Shown here: in pieces, positions 52,183 through 63,510 of the stretch | Position numbering within the stretch: position 1 is the stretch's first letter | How the letters are laid out: the number at the start of each line of letters is the position of its first letter | Assembly (NCBI GenBank): GCA_004794785.1 | Contig: SJOL01006431.1 | Location: forward strand, 144,781-208,780 | DNA length: 64,000 nucleotides | Direction: 5' to 3' | Source: Opisthorchis felineus | Taxonomy: Eukaryota > Platyhelminthes > Trematoda > Opisthorchiida > Opisthorchiidae | Translations under genes and position numbers: made by a program | The notes under the pieces: model-generated | Database searches by the model: none | What the model saw: the letters and a program-made list of their open reading frames with translations, nothing else | What the model was told of the DNA's origin: nothing

Positions 52183-52450
52183 TCTATGGTGTTCTCCAAC
52201 TGAATGTGCTGCACGAAAACCTCCTCATGTTTCCTTTGGTACACCACTGAAGATGTCGCAGAATATTACGTATTACATAAAGGCACCGATGTACTTCGCA
52301 GATGTGTGTACTTCGCCCATTGCTTACAATTCGGTGTCCAAGTAAAACATGCTGGAAACTTGGGGACTGTGACTACCTGATGAGCCCCAAGAAGGATGAA
52401 ACCGGTAGTGAGCTTTCGAGGAGTTTCCAGCAACCTTGTGAGCACTATGG
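52183..52450 (-). repeat. ~290-bp repeat family, foldback-type copy
   Basis: The core end lies in forward sense (CCAACTGAATGTGCTGCACG to GATGTCGCAGAATATTACG, 52196-52272). It is followed by the head in reverse complement, from GTGTACTTCGCCCATT near 52308 through GACTACCTGATGAGCCCCAA at about 52370 to CAGCAACCTTGTGAGCAC at 52445. This matches the arrangement at 50885 and extends it to the end of the core. Confidence 0.78.
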
Positions 52451-53994
52451 CAAGAAAATAACCCTTATGTTTTAATAGTATTGTTGTTCGAGAACAATAT
52501 AGCAATAGTGGCAGAAATACACCGGTTGAAAATTTTTCACGACCGTATAGTTTTTCTTAGGCACCTCAACTTATTCAATCCACGAGAAAGCTGGGCTCAC
52601 AATCGGAGTTCCGTCCCACGATACGTAGGGCTCACTACCAAAACCTTAGAGAGTGGCCCTCTGACCTTGAGTGGTGCTCAGCAAGGCAACGGAAAGTGTT
52701 ATATCACCTGTTCAGGCTAATAATCGATCAGAGAGGTAGATGATTCGATTCCGCTTGAAGATGATACGTACTTCATCTCCAAAACCAGGCTGATTACAAG
52801 AAATCTGAGTCACTCAGGAGTGCACCTCAGTATTTTTCTTATAGATTCCCAGAGATACGTTACAAGCGAAAGCCTTGATTGGTGATTGGTAAGCGAAGAA
52901 CAAGGTTGCAATCTGCTGCAGCGGCGGGACGACCCATTCATTCAGGTAAAAAGGGCACTGTCTTTTAGCAGGACAGTTCGAGACTGACGGATCTACAGGC
53001 AGCCCAGCACCCTGAGTAGGAGGATGTGAGTAACCACCACAAGAAGAGTCTCCATCTGGATGATACGAATGAGTCCGTCGTCCCAAACACCAACCTGTTT
53101 TTCATAAAACCAATTATATAGATGACTCTAGAATGGTTTAAGACAATTTTTTCCTTTGCAAGAGGTCGATGCTTATAGTGTATTGTAAACAACCGGCTGC
53201 ATTATATGCCGATGTGTCCATCAACATCCTGACATCCTGTCTATCCTGTGAACGAGCTGCAAATTTATTCTTGGAAATTAATGAGAACACTCCGGAAATT
53301 TGGGCGTAGCTCACAAAGTAATTTTCATTGTTGTTCCAAACTACACAACCAATTATTTTGCAGGCTCACACTCCGGAAGTGAATACCATTCATCAATTTT
53401 CGAGCGTGACGGTGAAGATCTTATATCATTCCATGCTGTTGCTGAATTTCTTATTACTGGAGAGTTTTTCGAAAGCACGCGCTGGTATTTGATGTATATT
53501 TAAAGAAATTAGTGCTGTGAGCACAAATCGATAATGGTAGGCCACTTTAGCTCCAAATGGCTTGAGATACACCTCTGCAATTAAACAGGCCTATATAAAA
53601 ATGTATGGCGAAGCGTGCGAATGACAAGTGTTCCTTATAGGGAGGGACAAGTAGATGGGGAAAATCTCGGTGTCTCCGAGGAGTAAACAGTTCGGATATG
53701 CAGTCCATCCTATCCGTGTTGAAAAAGCTAACTTGAGGATGAGTTCTTCCGCGGAAAACCCATTTAAAACGACGACCGACTTCCAAACTAAGCTCACAGG
53801 ACGTCAACAGCAGCTGTCCAACTTGCAAGTTGCAAAATGAAATAAGGAAACGTCGAACTGAACTGGGTGGGGGGGAGGAAGATCAGTCATTTACTCCAGC
53901 GCAGTAGTTTGTGGATAAATGTTCTCAGTGATGTCAAAACTGACTCCAGATTTATGGTAATGTGAGGAGATTTGGGAGTATTCAGTTGAAATTT
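52451..53994. other. Unannotated stretch
   Basis: Frames of up to 93 codons without recognisable content; no repeat identified. Confidence 0.5.
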
Positions 53995-54165
53995 CATCCC
54001 GTAAGTGAAGCCACCAATCAAAGCAGAAAAGCCAAGAGGTACTGTACAGCTATTCAGCCTTATTGGAATTCGCCCCATGAAACCCCAGGGAGTTTCGAAC
54101 CGGCGACATCCCGGCAGGTAGTTTGAATACTTAACCATGCGACCGCAACGTCTGATCAGCATTGT
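53995..54165 (-). repeat. Possible second tRNA-derived SINE (family 2)
   Basis: The minus strand contains GCGGTCGCATGGTTAAG (A-box-like, near 54130-54147), then about 40 nt later CCGGTTCGAAACTCC (B-box-like, near 54088-54103). This is the spacing of an RNA polymerase III tRNA promoter. The A-box resembles those of tRNAs with a GTGGTTAAG D-arm (Leu/Ser type). The 3' part down to about 53995 is not tRNA-like, as expected for a SINE body. Only one copy was found here, so the family call rests on the two boxes; an old tRNA pseudogene is the alternative. Confidence 0.4.
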
Positions 54166-55288
54166 TATCAGCTCGCACTTGGACAGGATAGACCGCCGCT
54201 CATCTTCCACTCGCAGAAACAAGATTACATGACCACATGTTGACTGGCTCCTCTAGCGGTGACTTCTCAGATGGAAGTTTCACTCATCTTGTGAAATTAT
54301 CGTTTCTCTGAACCACCCATCGGTTGTTGGTAGTGCGATGAGATTTGGGGTGTCCTGTTTTGGACTGAATTATGCGTATCACTTGATGGCCTCACATGAA
54401 TTGACATGCTTTTTCCAACAGCCCTTGGTTCACTGCTGATGTAATGCACATAAAATGAGAAGTCTGGTGCGGCGAGAACTAAGGGCGACGATGAGGTATG
54501 AGAACAACACTCCCTCAGATTTGGTGGCTTCAACTACTGGGGAAAATGGTTGCGGTTCCGGTTTGCCAGATGTTTGGGTCATTCAAAATCTACCCTCAGA
54601 AATTTTGATGATATTACTCCAACGGTCTGTGTTGATAATGCAAGGAGAGTTTCATTCGTCCCCGGAGTTACCAGTCAAATTTTAAGCGAGCAATTTTACG
54701 AAAATTTTCGGCTACACACTGTGTGCTACACCCGCTACACTCGTTCGATAGATTTGTATTTTCTAATTTATGGGGGGTCAAACACGTCAAACTCTTACGA
54801 ATTTTACAATTCGCCTTGGTCACCAGAATAGGTCTAGTGAGACCACAATGAACAGTCAAATGATACAGTTAAAGGAACGGATGGAATAGTGACCAGTATT
54901 TTGAAGAAATTAACAACACCACATCCCCGGTCCGGTCTGAATTCAGATGAAGCCACCTTGGCCGATGAGCTGTCCCATAGCATTCGCTGATCTGGTCACA
55001 CTTTCCGTCCCTATTTCGTTTACTTTTGGTCGTTCTACCCAGCCGGTTTATCCCACGTGGAGTCTAGACCATTGCCAAAAACTTGCATGCCAATTAGCCC
55101 GCCTTATTTGTTCTATCGATGTTTCATCCTATTGTCCCTTTGCACAATAATTGCTTTGTAGTTCATGGGATCGCCGTGAAGGAAGGTTCGCCCTTATTCT
55201 ACCCTTATTTCAAACCCTACCCTGGTTGATCAGAAGGGTGTTAGCCGACTACGGGCAGTGGAACGGATTCCACATTCGTTAGGGTTTA
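54166..55288. other. Unannotated stretch
   Basis: No frame or repeat recognised with confidence. Confidence 0.5.
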
Positions 55289-55400
55289 CCATCATCATCA
55301 ACATCATCAGCATGGCCAGCAGCAAGCCATATACGGTTGTCATATCGCCCCCATTCTATTTTGAGTAACTCCTTTGATGCCATGCGTCTTTTTGATTAGG
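55289..55400 (-). repeat. Possible LINE 3' UTR with ATG-rich tail
   Basis: On the minus strand the sequence from about 55400 ends in GATGATGTTGATGATGATGG at 55289-55312. Such a tail resembles that of the LINE at 9036-9060. No coding part of a LINE could be recognised to its right, so this rests on the tail only. Confidence 0.25.
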
Positions 55401-56394
55401 TCACCGAAATGAATGAATGAATGAAATAAACGGGAATCGACTGTCGGAATCCTCAGAATCATTGACTTTTTTGTTGCAACTACGTTCAACTTTTTGAGTA
55501 ATCCAGAGGGACTGTAGGAATGTATCGCACAGCGAAAATGAACTATATGATAAGACAGATTATTAATAGTGCCCTTTTTAAACCGGAATTTTGATCATAT
55601 TTATTTACAGCAGCTGATTTTGTATTCCGATCGATTTTTTGACAACCGCAAAATGATTTCTTGATGGGAAAATGTGGGTTTGTAGTAAACAAACAAGCGG
55701 CAAACTACCTGCCCGAAACGTGAAACCCCTGAAATAACTGGAGTGCTAGGAACTTTGTTCCCATGGTTTTGGCTCGGCAAAATAAGGGTTAGTTTAGTGT
55801 TTATCATCGATCTCTTTATCCTGTGGGAGGCTCTTGCCTTCCGAAACGTAAAAATATCAACATTACCATAACTACTCATAAGTAGCAAACGGATCATCAA
55901 TATTATTTTTTATCATTGCCTTACAGATCCCCTCCAGAATGAGAGTAAATCTTGATGAGAATGGGGTAATTTTTCTAATTTATAAGGAGTCATGTGATAA
56001 TGCGGAACCTGTGACACTTTATTGGATAGTTCCTGGAACTGAAGAGTACTCGTCGGAGCGGCAGGGGGCATGACACCATAGGCTTCCAAATGACTTCTGT
56101 TAGTTTTAATCCATTACCAAAAATCAAAGACAAGTTGGAATAATTGTAGGCAACACACAGATGATTACCTTTGTTACATTCTGACGGGCTGTGTGTTTTG
56201 GAGGACAGAACTTCCTATGTCGATAGTCAAAACCTATGTTTCCCATGTGCGTATCCAAAAGAATTCTACGAAAGACACATGATGGCTACGATCACCGTAC
56301 TACTGTCTACGATTTGCCGTTGGATATGACCATAGGGTTGAAACCATTTTACCGCCCCATAGACTAGTATGTCTGGTTCCAAATCCTGAGCACA
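55401..56394. other. Unannotated stretch
   Basis: AT-rich with a GAAT-type tetranucleotide run near 55409-55428. Nothing else recognised. Confidence 0.5.
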
Positions 56395-56578
56395 ATGAGA
56401 AAGAAACCTTTCTCCCAAATACTCTCATTTGCACAAGAATTTCGTTTTGACAGGAACAGCCGGAACGTAAGGTTCACGAATACTCGGGAACTGCGCCTAC
56501 TTGATGAGATCCAAGAAGAGCTAGACCGGTCGTGTTCTGTCGAAGAGTTTTCAGCAACCTTATGAGTAGTGTGTTACC
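56395..56578 (-). repeat. ~290-bp repeat family, short copy
   Basis: On the minus strand the head begins CACTACTCATAAGGTTGCTG at 56578-56559, continues through AAGTAGGCGCAGTTCCCGAG, and then joins the inverted block GTGCAAATGAGAGTATTTGG near 56420. Head joined directly to the inverted block is the same short form as the second module at 27767 and the third at 39627. Confidence 0.75.
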
Positions 56579-59500
56579 GCTAGACAAAAACCTTTCTTCA
56601 GTTTGTAATCAGCTGTAATCAGCACCTCGAGACAAGGTTCAAGATGAGGGCAAAAAAGCCAAAGTACGGGAACTCTTCACAGGATGAATAGAATGGACAA
56701 ATTTGCATGGAACATACCAAGACAAGCCACCGTCACCACGTGTAATGGGTTCACCAAAGAACACGACCAACAGCAAACTGACAACGGGTGAATAACCGAA
56801 GCGAAATCGTGAACACAGTGACTGGATAAAGTGAACTCGCTCCATTTTGCACCAGACCTGAATATATGACATTGGGTGAAAGATAACTCTGTATCAGATC
56901 TCCTTCGGGTATCACTAGCATGTTTGTCATCAGATCATTCTGCGAATGTCAGAGACGGCACGTAATCAGACAAGTGTTACCGCTTTTTTTAGGCGTTTCG
57001 TCTGATCGCTTTGGCTTCATAACTGTGCTTGGGCCTCATGCATATGTATATGCAACCCTGGGATGAGCGTAGCGAGAACACATGACTATTGTTATACGCA
57101 TGCAAGCAAGTACGCACACACGCACACACACACACACGTACGCACGCACGCACACGCACACACACACACACGCACACACACACACACACATACGCACACA
57201 CAAGTACGCACACACAAGTACGCACACACACGTACGCACACACACGTACACACACGTACGCACACACACGCACACACACACGCACACACACACGCACACA
57301 CACACACTAAATGCAACGCGTTGTTTTGGCAATACTTTGCTCCATTATTCGTGTAAGTTAGCAGTTTTTTATTCCCAAACCATTTAGTGTACATCTTGCA
57401 AGGCAACACATACTCACGTCTGTCATCAATAAAGCGTAAGCGAACTAAGTAGTTGTCGAACAAAAAACAGAAAAGTCGTGAAGATCCAAACATTAGGTGA
57501 ATTAGATCAACAAGCAGTATTTCAGTATTTCAGTAGCTGGTGTTTGCATAAATGAGTTTCCTCCCAATGGTAATATTCTCTCCCTCTCCCTTGGTTGAGG
57601 ATCGCTGATTTATAAACCAACTCTGATGCGATCCACTTGCATATTGCACAACCAACCACAGTATTTCGGACAGATTCAGTCACGGCAAACATTCTTATAC
57701 AAAGCGTGCTTGTTCGAGTCCAGTCCAGCACGTTCAGGATGTGTTGTGATACAACAAGATTTGATAACAACCAGTTGCTTCATGGCTCCAATGAAGAATA
57801 ATATCGCTCCTCTGTAGGGGTTTGATTTTACCAGGTAGATGAAATAGTAACAAGGTGGCTTTCTTTTCGACATGTATTGCTATTGTGAAATAGAGTGAGT
57901 TGTGTACGAAAGCACGGCGGCCTACACATAGAAGGAAACACCTCCATTGAAGAGATACCTTCAGCAGCAAGGGGTTTCTTCTTCGGAACCCAAGAGAACA
58001 ATCGCAGATGGCGGGGGTCCTCCCTCCCGAGACCACAATTGCAGTCCCTAGACGATCAACCAAGATTTACCAACCAAATGACCGGCGTTGCTCATAAACT
58101 CTCTCACGACTGCGAGGACTTTTTTCAATTAAACTGAAATTGTGTGGACTGACAATTAAGACCTGGGTACACGGACATCACTTTTCGTCGGAAAATGATG
58201 CAGGCTCAATATGAATAGAAGATAATGAGACTACACAGAATGGGATGAAGCAAGGTACGGTAACTCGTTATTTGTTAGGTTCTCAACCATTGTACTTGTG
58301 TTTGTCAGCTTCACAGCCTTTGAAAATGTGTACTTTGAAGGCAGTGATTTCTCCCAAGTTGGTCGAAATGGCATTCTCAGTAGGAATTTGTATTATGTGG
58401 ATTGGCATATATTCGTGTTGCACTTAGGCAAATTTCCATTCTATTAATTCTAAAGCAGTTGAACGATAAGGAAACTCTGCCTCAGAAACTGCTCACGAGA
58501 AGCCTATTTTACGGAAGACTGGAAATGACTTTTACGTCATAAGAGCACGCGGACTTTCAACCTCACCCGGGTGTCGAATGATCTTCTGTGGGGATCCAAA
58601 CTTTCAACCAGAACTTGACTGAAAGTGAAACAGTTACGTTTTCTGCTGAAAGTTCCATCCGTAAATTCCTTGCCTTTTCTGGGGATGTACTCATAATTGG
58701 ACACCTGGAACCCGGTAGCAACTCCTCACTTGCCTCCACAGTGGGTTACGTGAAGTTTACCTAACGGTTAGAAAGCAGCTAGGGTGAAAAATCCCTAAAT
58801 CCCTTACCTACCCCCCACCTTCACATTGCCTTCGTCTTTTCTTTGATAGCTATTCCATACAGTGTAGAATCTACCTCCGTGACCTTCAAGTGATAACCGC
58901 GGCTAAGTAGCACGATTCGGATCTACCTGGTTGCAGGAAACGTATCACGTTGTGGTCACGTGCTGAGTGTGTGGTGGAGTTTTACTGTCACGGATGGACG
59001 AAAGGATGAGTTTCGGTGGTGCTGAAGTGAACGCGAAAGCATCATTGAAGGAAATCACTTGAGTCGTGAGGGAAGTCTGCAGCTAGGGAATCGAACAGTG
59101 TGATCGCTTGAGAGGTAATAGTGAAAACGATTTCTGGATCGAAACAGACATTTTCATCCTATCCACAATTCCCTTCCTCGAGCAAGTATATCTAGGTTTC
59201 CTCCTTCTCAAATCCCTCGATCCAATTCCGTCTGGGGTTCGGAAACCTATCTTGGCTTCAACAATCTGGTTTTGCGATATCCGCACAACCTTATCTTTCT
59301 ATGAATAACTGAAGTTGACGATACCTATGGATGAAAGAGTGCTCTGAAGTTCCTCAGGCCACAACATCGGTAACCTCAGAGCAGACAAGGAGCTCATCAA
59401 CCTGCCAAATAAGCGTCCCAGATAAAATGAAAGACGAAGCAGTGCGTGAGGGTCAGGCGAGCAACGCATTCCTATCGTGCGCAGGGTGGTTTTGTGGCCT

Positions 59501-60394
59501 TATGCGCGCATCAACCGATACTAAGCAGAGGTCTGAAAGTATTGTACTGAACGCAGGCTCGTCACCGTGCATCGAATGCAAAATGCCAGTGAGCGTGACA
59601 CCTATGGCGTAGTCCATGTGTTTGTTCCCCTGGCCCATAGTAGCCACATCGTCTGATCTTTGCGGCGAAACACCTCACTGTTCCACTGGGCTTGTGACAT
59701 TACCGGTACACAGTAGTCACGGTACTAACGGTCTGGCAACAACGGGCTAGACGGCCATGTGACCAGTTCAGTGTAAATCCAAGCCTTGTCGCTAGCCTAG
59801 TCACCAAGCCTGACTTCCGCCAGAAAACCCGGCAAGCCCACTTTGGCCCAAACAAGTTGCCGCGGCGATGGGCACCATCACATAAGGCTAAAGGAAAGTT
59901 CTTTTGCTTCGGAGACCAAGCTTGGCCCGGAAGCCATGAGGCTCGACAGTTAGGGCTGGGTATCTTCAAGACTGTGGAGTTGCCACGACGGCGTGTGTCG
60001 AATACCCACGAGCATCGGTCAGCTTGACTTGCCATCCCGACCACAAGTTCGGTAGGTAGAGTTAGAAGTACATAGAGGAGGTAACTGATATCTGCTCTCT
60101 CAGTGCAGAGACAAACTGGAGTACAGGAAGCTGAATTGACCTCACTTTAGAGGTTCGATGAACCCCCTCGTCATTGTGAAACCTGTAATGACCTTCAAGT
60201 CATCGTCATCTCCATCAGCATTGACAAAACAACTGAGGAAAATACTGGTGTTCCACTGCCAAAAAACCGCCTCAATTTATTTGAGTAGAACCCCATAAGG
60301 GAAAAAGAAATAAATGGGACAGGGATGGGATCCAGCCTACAACAAACATCCGAGGTGCCTACACCTCCAACAGTCGGTCAGGTAATCTGGATAG
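56579..60394. other. Stretch holding the (CA)n tract; no supported gene
   Basis: Frames across 57000-57400 are products of the CA repeat. Elsewhere frames reach 114 codons (minus 60044-59700, in a GC-rich section) without recognisable domains. That GC-rich section may be an unrecognised repeat or an exon, but nothing decides it. Confidence 0.45.
57108..57307 (+). repeat. Long compound (CA)n / (ACGC) microsatellite
   Basis: About 200 bp of CA dinucleotides with regular CG and GTACG interruptions, some forming a longer period of about 14 bp around 57190-57235. It keeps several frames open on both strands, giving Thr-His-Arg and Val-Cys-Val strings that are not proteins. Confidence 0.97.
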
Positions 60395-60830
60395 AAAATC
60401 ACAGCACGAACACCGGTGACATCGGTTAGCCGTCATATCGTTTAGTGTCTCCAGTCAAGCACACGGAGGATCACGTGAACCACATCCTGGAATGGCACCT
60501 AAACCTTTTGTAGCATCCTTCAGTCCCTTCTGTACGACAAATTCTGTCCGCCTCTAACTTTTCGCCACTCCGAATAAAACACGAAAAACAACGCTCATCT
60601 TGGCAGGTGGTAACGCCGCATGCATAACCCAATCGCCAAGCCGCATTAGCCTGCATTGAAGTACCGTCTGCTTCACTCAAAACCCGTCTCCTGATCACCT
60701 CATTCCGAATTAAATGTTTCCATCCGACTTCGACCATAGTTTTTCAGAAATCGGTAGCTAAAGGCCTAGAAATGACCAGGTTTTGCAGCCTTCACGAAGA
60801 GACTGGATCTTAAAGCTGTGTTCCGGTTTG
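60395..60830 (-). pseudogene. LINE C-terminal remnant with several frameshifts
   Basis: The minus strand, read across frames, contains a GCETW-like block (GCKTW, near 60805), then VGWKHLIRNEVIRRRVL (60670-60730), then ADGTS, then SEWRKVRGGQNL (60539-60574), then LKDATKGLGAIPGCGSRD. Nucleotide similarity to the LINE WLETLQDMAANRCQWRSC block continues down to about 60395. This is the region after the reverse transcriptase thumb to the C terminus in the same kind of element as 9000-9510. At least three frame changes and in-frame stops make it non-functional. No 3' simple repeat was found, so the insertion edge is uncertain. Confidence 0.75.
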
Positions 60831-63351
60831 CCCACTCTCGTAATCCAGTGGGCTATACGGAGGGGTTCGGATGTATTATTCACAGAACCTCTCAGGTTGA
60901 TCAATGGATAAAGGTCAGACTAACACTGCCTCCTGGTCTCCTAGGTTGAGAGCTGAAACATGCGTGGTGACTTGCTTTTTAAAAGTGAAAACTGCTTTGC
61001 TGGTCTTATGCGGCTGCCTTGTGTTCAGGTGTTGGAGCCAAAAGCTTTGTTTACTAACCTTAATCGTTCTCCTATCTAGGCCCGGGCACCCTAGGAATAT
61101 CCAGACACATGGGCAACCATAAATTGCAAGATGGCTTTGAAGTAATCACAGTCAGTCTGGTAAGGCACACACATACGGAAGTGCAATACCATCTAGGTTC
61201 GAATTTCGATGGTTGTTTGCCATGTATGAGTTGTTCCGGGTGACTCACAAAAATTGCCTCGCAAGCTGACCGGCACCAGTTGACAGTGTCGCGATAGGAG
61301 TGCGACAGAATTCAGACACAAAAGTGTAAGTCAACACCGGACAACTTCGAGCTGCGTAAGCGTGGAGCACGTCATCAAAAGTAAAAAATACAGCAAAAAG
61401 GCCATGCATACTTCAGTAAATTAGGGACTGTCCATTTTTGTGCCACGTCCCTTCACAATGAGGTTCTCGCAAGCCGGTGTTCTCCGAAAACTGCTTCATA
61501 CCGCAGCTATTTGAATGGAACTTCTAATTAACAGCTCTAAGAAGCCGGTGGAAGTCATAATGAACGAGATTACTTTATGAGTGCTTAAGAGATCCAGCAC
61601 AGACACGCGGCACACAGTCATAGGCCATCCACGCGCTACAACAGTAGGACTTCAGCACTAAGTGTCAAACACAAACATACGTCCTCAGTTTTAAATTGCG
61701 CGATGGGCGAGTAGTCTTGAAAAATATTCTTAAAAACGCCATGATAGTTGAACAGACTTATCTTCCCATGTTTCTATCGGTAAACAGGTAAAGACTGAAA
61801 CGGTCCTTGCCGAACGGGACAGAAAAATGACGAACTATGTTCTCAGTGTGCTACTAGATTCATGTTTAGCAGAGCTAGGGTCATTCTCGTGGCTGATGAG
61901 GAAGATGGACACCATGGAAACGCAAGAAGATGGATTGTGGGTACCCTCGATACTGGTGGTGTGATCCCTTTGACCCGTCACACATTTGTCACTTCACGCC
62001 ACGTTTTGTTCCACCATGATATAATCCTTAAAGCAATATTACTCGATCTCTTCCGATAATAGTACGAGTTGAGCGTGGATACGCCTAGCAAACTCCCAAT
62101 GCCGAATTGAGCCTATGGGCATTGTGTGGCTCAGTCAACTGCCTGATTTTGCAATTTCTGTGAACGAATGATCAGGAAAGGCACCGCATGTGTTGATGAT
62201 CTCCGATTGTGGGAAAATTCAAACCCAAACAAGCCCCATTTTGTTTTCTGCTGTTTTGTTCAAGTAATATCCTAATGGATTGTTAGGAGGTCCGTCAACA
62301 ACTGTTGCTCATCTATTTAATTTGGTCCTAATACTTCTGTTACAAATTTTCATGTCTCTTCACCCCATAAACCACATACCATTTTTTAATTAATTGAAGT
62401 AAGGTATCGATCGTCTACTGTCCTTGTTAACGAACTTCACTGACGGTCGATAGTCGACACACGACCTTGAAGCTTGAACTCACAGTTTAAAGCGGGCGCA
62501 CGTCATTTGTGAGGTCTGGACTTGCATCCACAGGGACTCGTCAGCTTGTTTTAACAGCGTTTCGCGTACCCGCGTTGGATCAACTTTCTACGGGTAGCGC
62601 GTTTAATTCACTTGTATTCAATTGCCACACACGCTTGGGTGGACTTTCTTTAAGTTTGACGACCCTAAATTGAGAAGGAGTGTGGATATATGCAGAAAAA
62701 TAAATAAGTGGCCATATTTAAATATAGCGCCCTCTGGTTATTGTTGGACAGAGAATAAATTATTCGACCAAGTCCATCCATAGTCCTTCCACCTAATCGA
62801 TATGCGGCCGAGATAACCGGCATGAGCATAGCTCACTCTTGAAAGGGGCAGTTCAAATGATCGATGCATTCTGGATGAGTGTTGTTCACATGCATGAAGG
62901 AAGGCGAGCAAGTCAGTACAGTGCTGCTTCCTTACCACAAGGACGCAGGAAATATTCAAGCAGGGGGGTCGTATTAGAAAGTCTCGTGACTCGGTCGGGC
63001 CAACAGAAACACTACCTTTCTCTCCCAAGCCACGAACTAAGGTGATATGCGCTGTTTCTGTCTATTTATTTCGACATGTAGCAGAGAGGCTGATCATCGT
63101 GTTTGCTCAACAGCCCTAATATATAGTTCGGGGAATTGTGTTGCAAACTTTCCGATGCCACTTCAGTAGTGCGTCATATAGTAGAGGTGCATCGGGGTGA
63201 AGGCTTGTGCCAGAGGATAGATATCGTTGGCTGCTATATATTTGTGGGGTCAGTTGCTTACTGTCACGGAGGGTTTATTGTATAAATTGCCAACGCTATC
63301 GCAGGGTCTGAGCCGAGATAAAAAAAATCCTCCAGCGCACAATCCGAAGAC
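60831..63351. other. Unannotated stretch, no gene seen
   Basis: Short frames only; includes a possible SINE remnant at 61040-61112. Confidence 0.5.
61040..61112 (+). repeat. Possible diverged SINE family 1 fragment
   Basis: TTTACTAACC (near 61051) and CCTATCTAGGC..GGGCACCCTAGG (61071-61092) correspond to two blocks of the SINE, with the B-box region between them missing. The similarity is short and could be coincidental. Confidence 0.3.
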
Positions 63352-63445
63352 TGGTCGTTGGCTTGTTCGCTGAGCTGGGCAATTTGATTGCAATCAAATT
63401 TGAGTGCAATCAAATTGCCCAGCTCAGCGAACAAGCCAACGACCA
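63352..63445. repeat. Perfect 41-bp inverted repeat with 12-nt spacer
   Basis: Arms 63352-63392 and 63405-63445 are exact reverse complements, and the spacer is ATCAAATTTGAG. The inner part of the left arm also forms its own perfect 20-bp palindrome with the spacer (63381-63400). The right arm runs into the dispersed repeat that starts near 63440; the left arm's outer flank does not. So this is a foldback of one edge of that repeat and not two whole copies. Confidence 0.97.
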
Positions 63446-63510
63446 TCTACGCTACCTGAGCTACCAACATTTTCCTCTATATAGAACATGTCTCTCACAG
63501 AGGAGGCTTC
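63440..63510. repeat. Copy of the dispersed repeat shared with 15213-15285
   Basis: CGACCATCTACGC and the following blocks GAGCT, CAACATT, CCTC and ACATGT match the 15-kb copy in order and spacing. The outer three bases of the right inverted arm overlap its start. Confidence 0.55.

Noticed and set aside
57036..57493. Several frames rich in Thr/His or Val/Cys
   Set aside because: Translations of the (CA)n tract.
59700..60044. 114-codon minus-strand frame in a GC-rich section
   Set aside because: GC-rich sequence has fewer stops; there is no other evidence of coding. It may be an unrecognised repeat.
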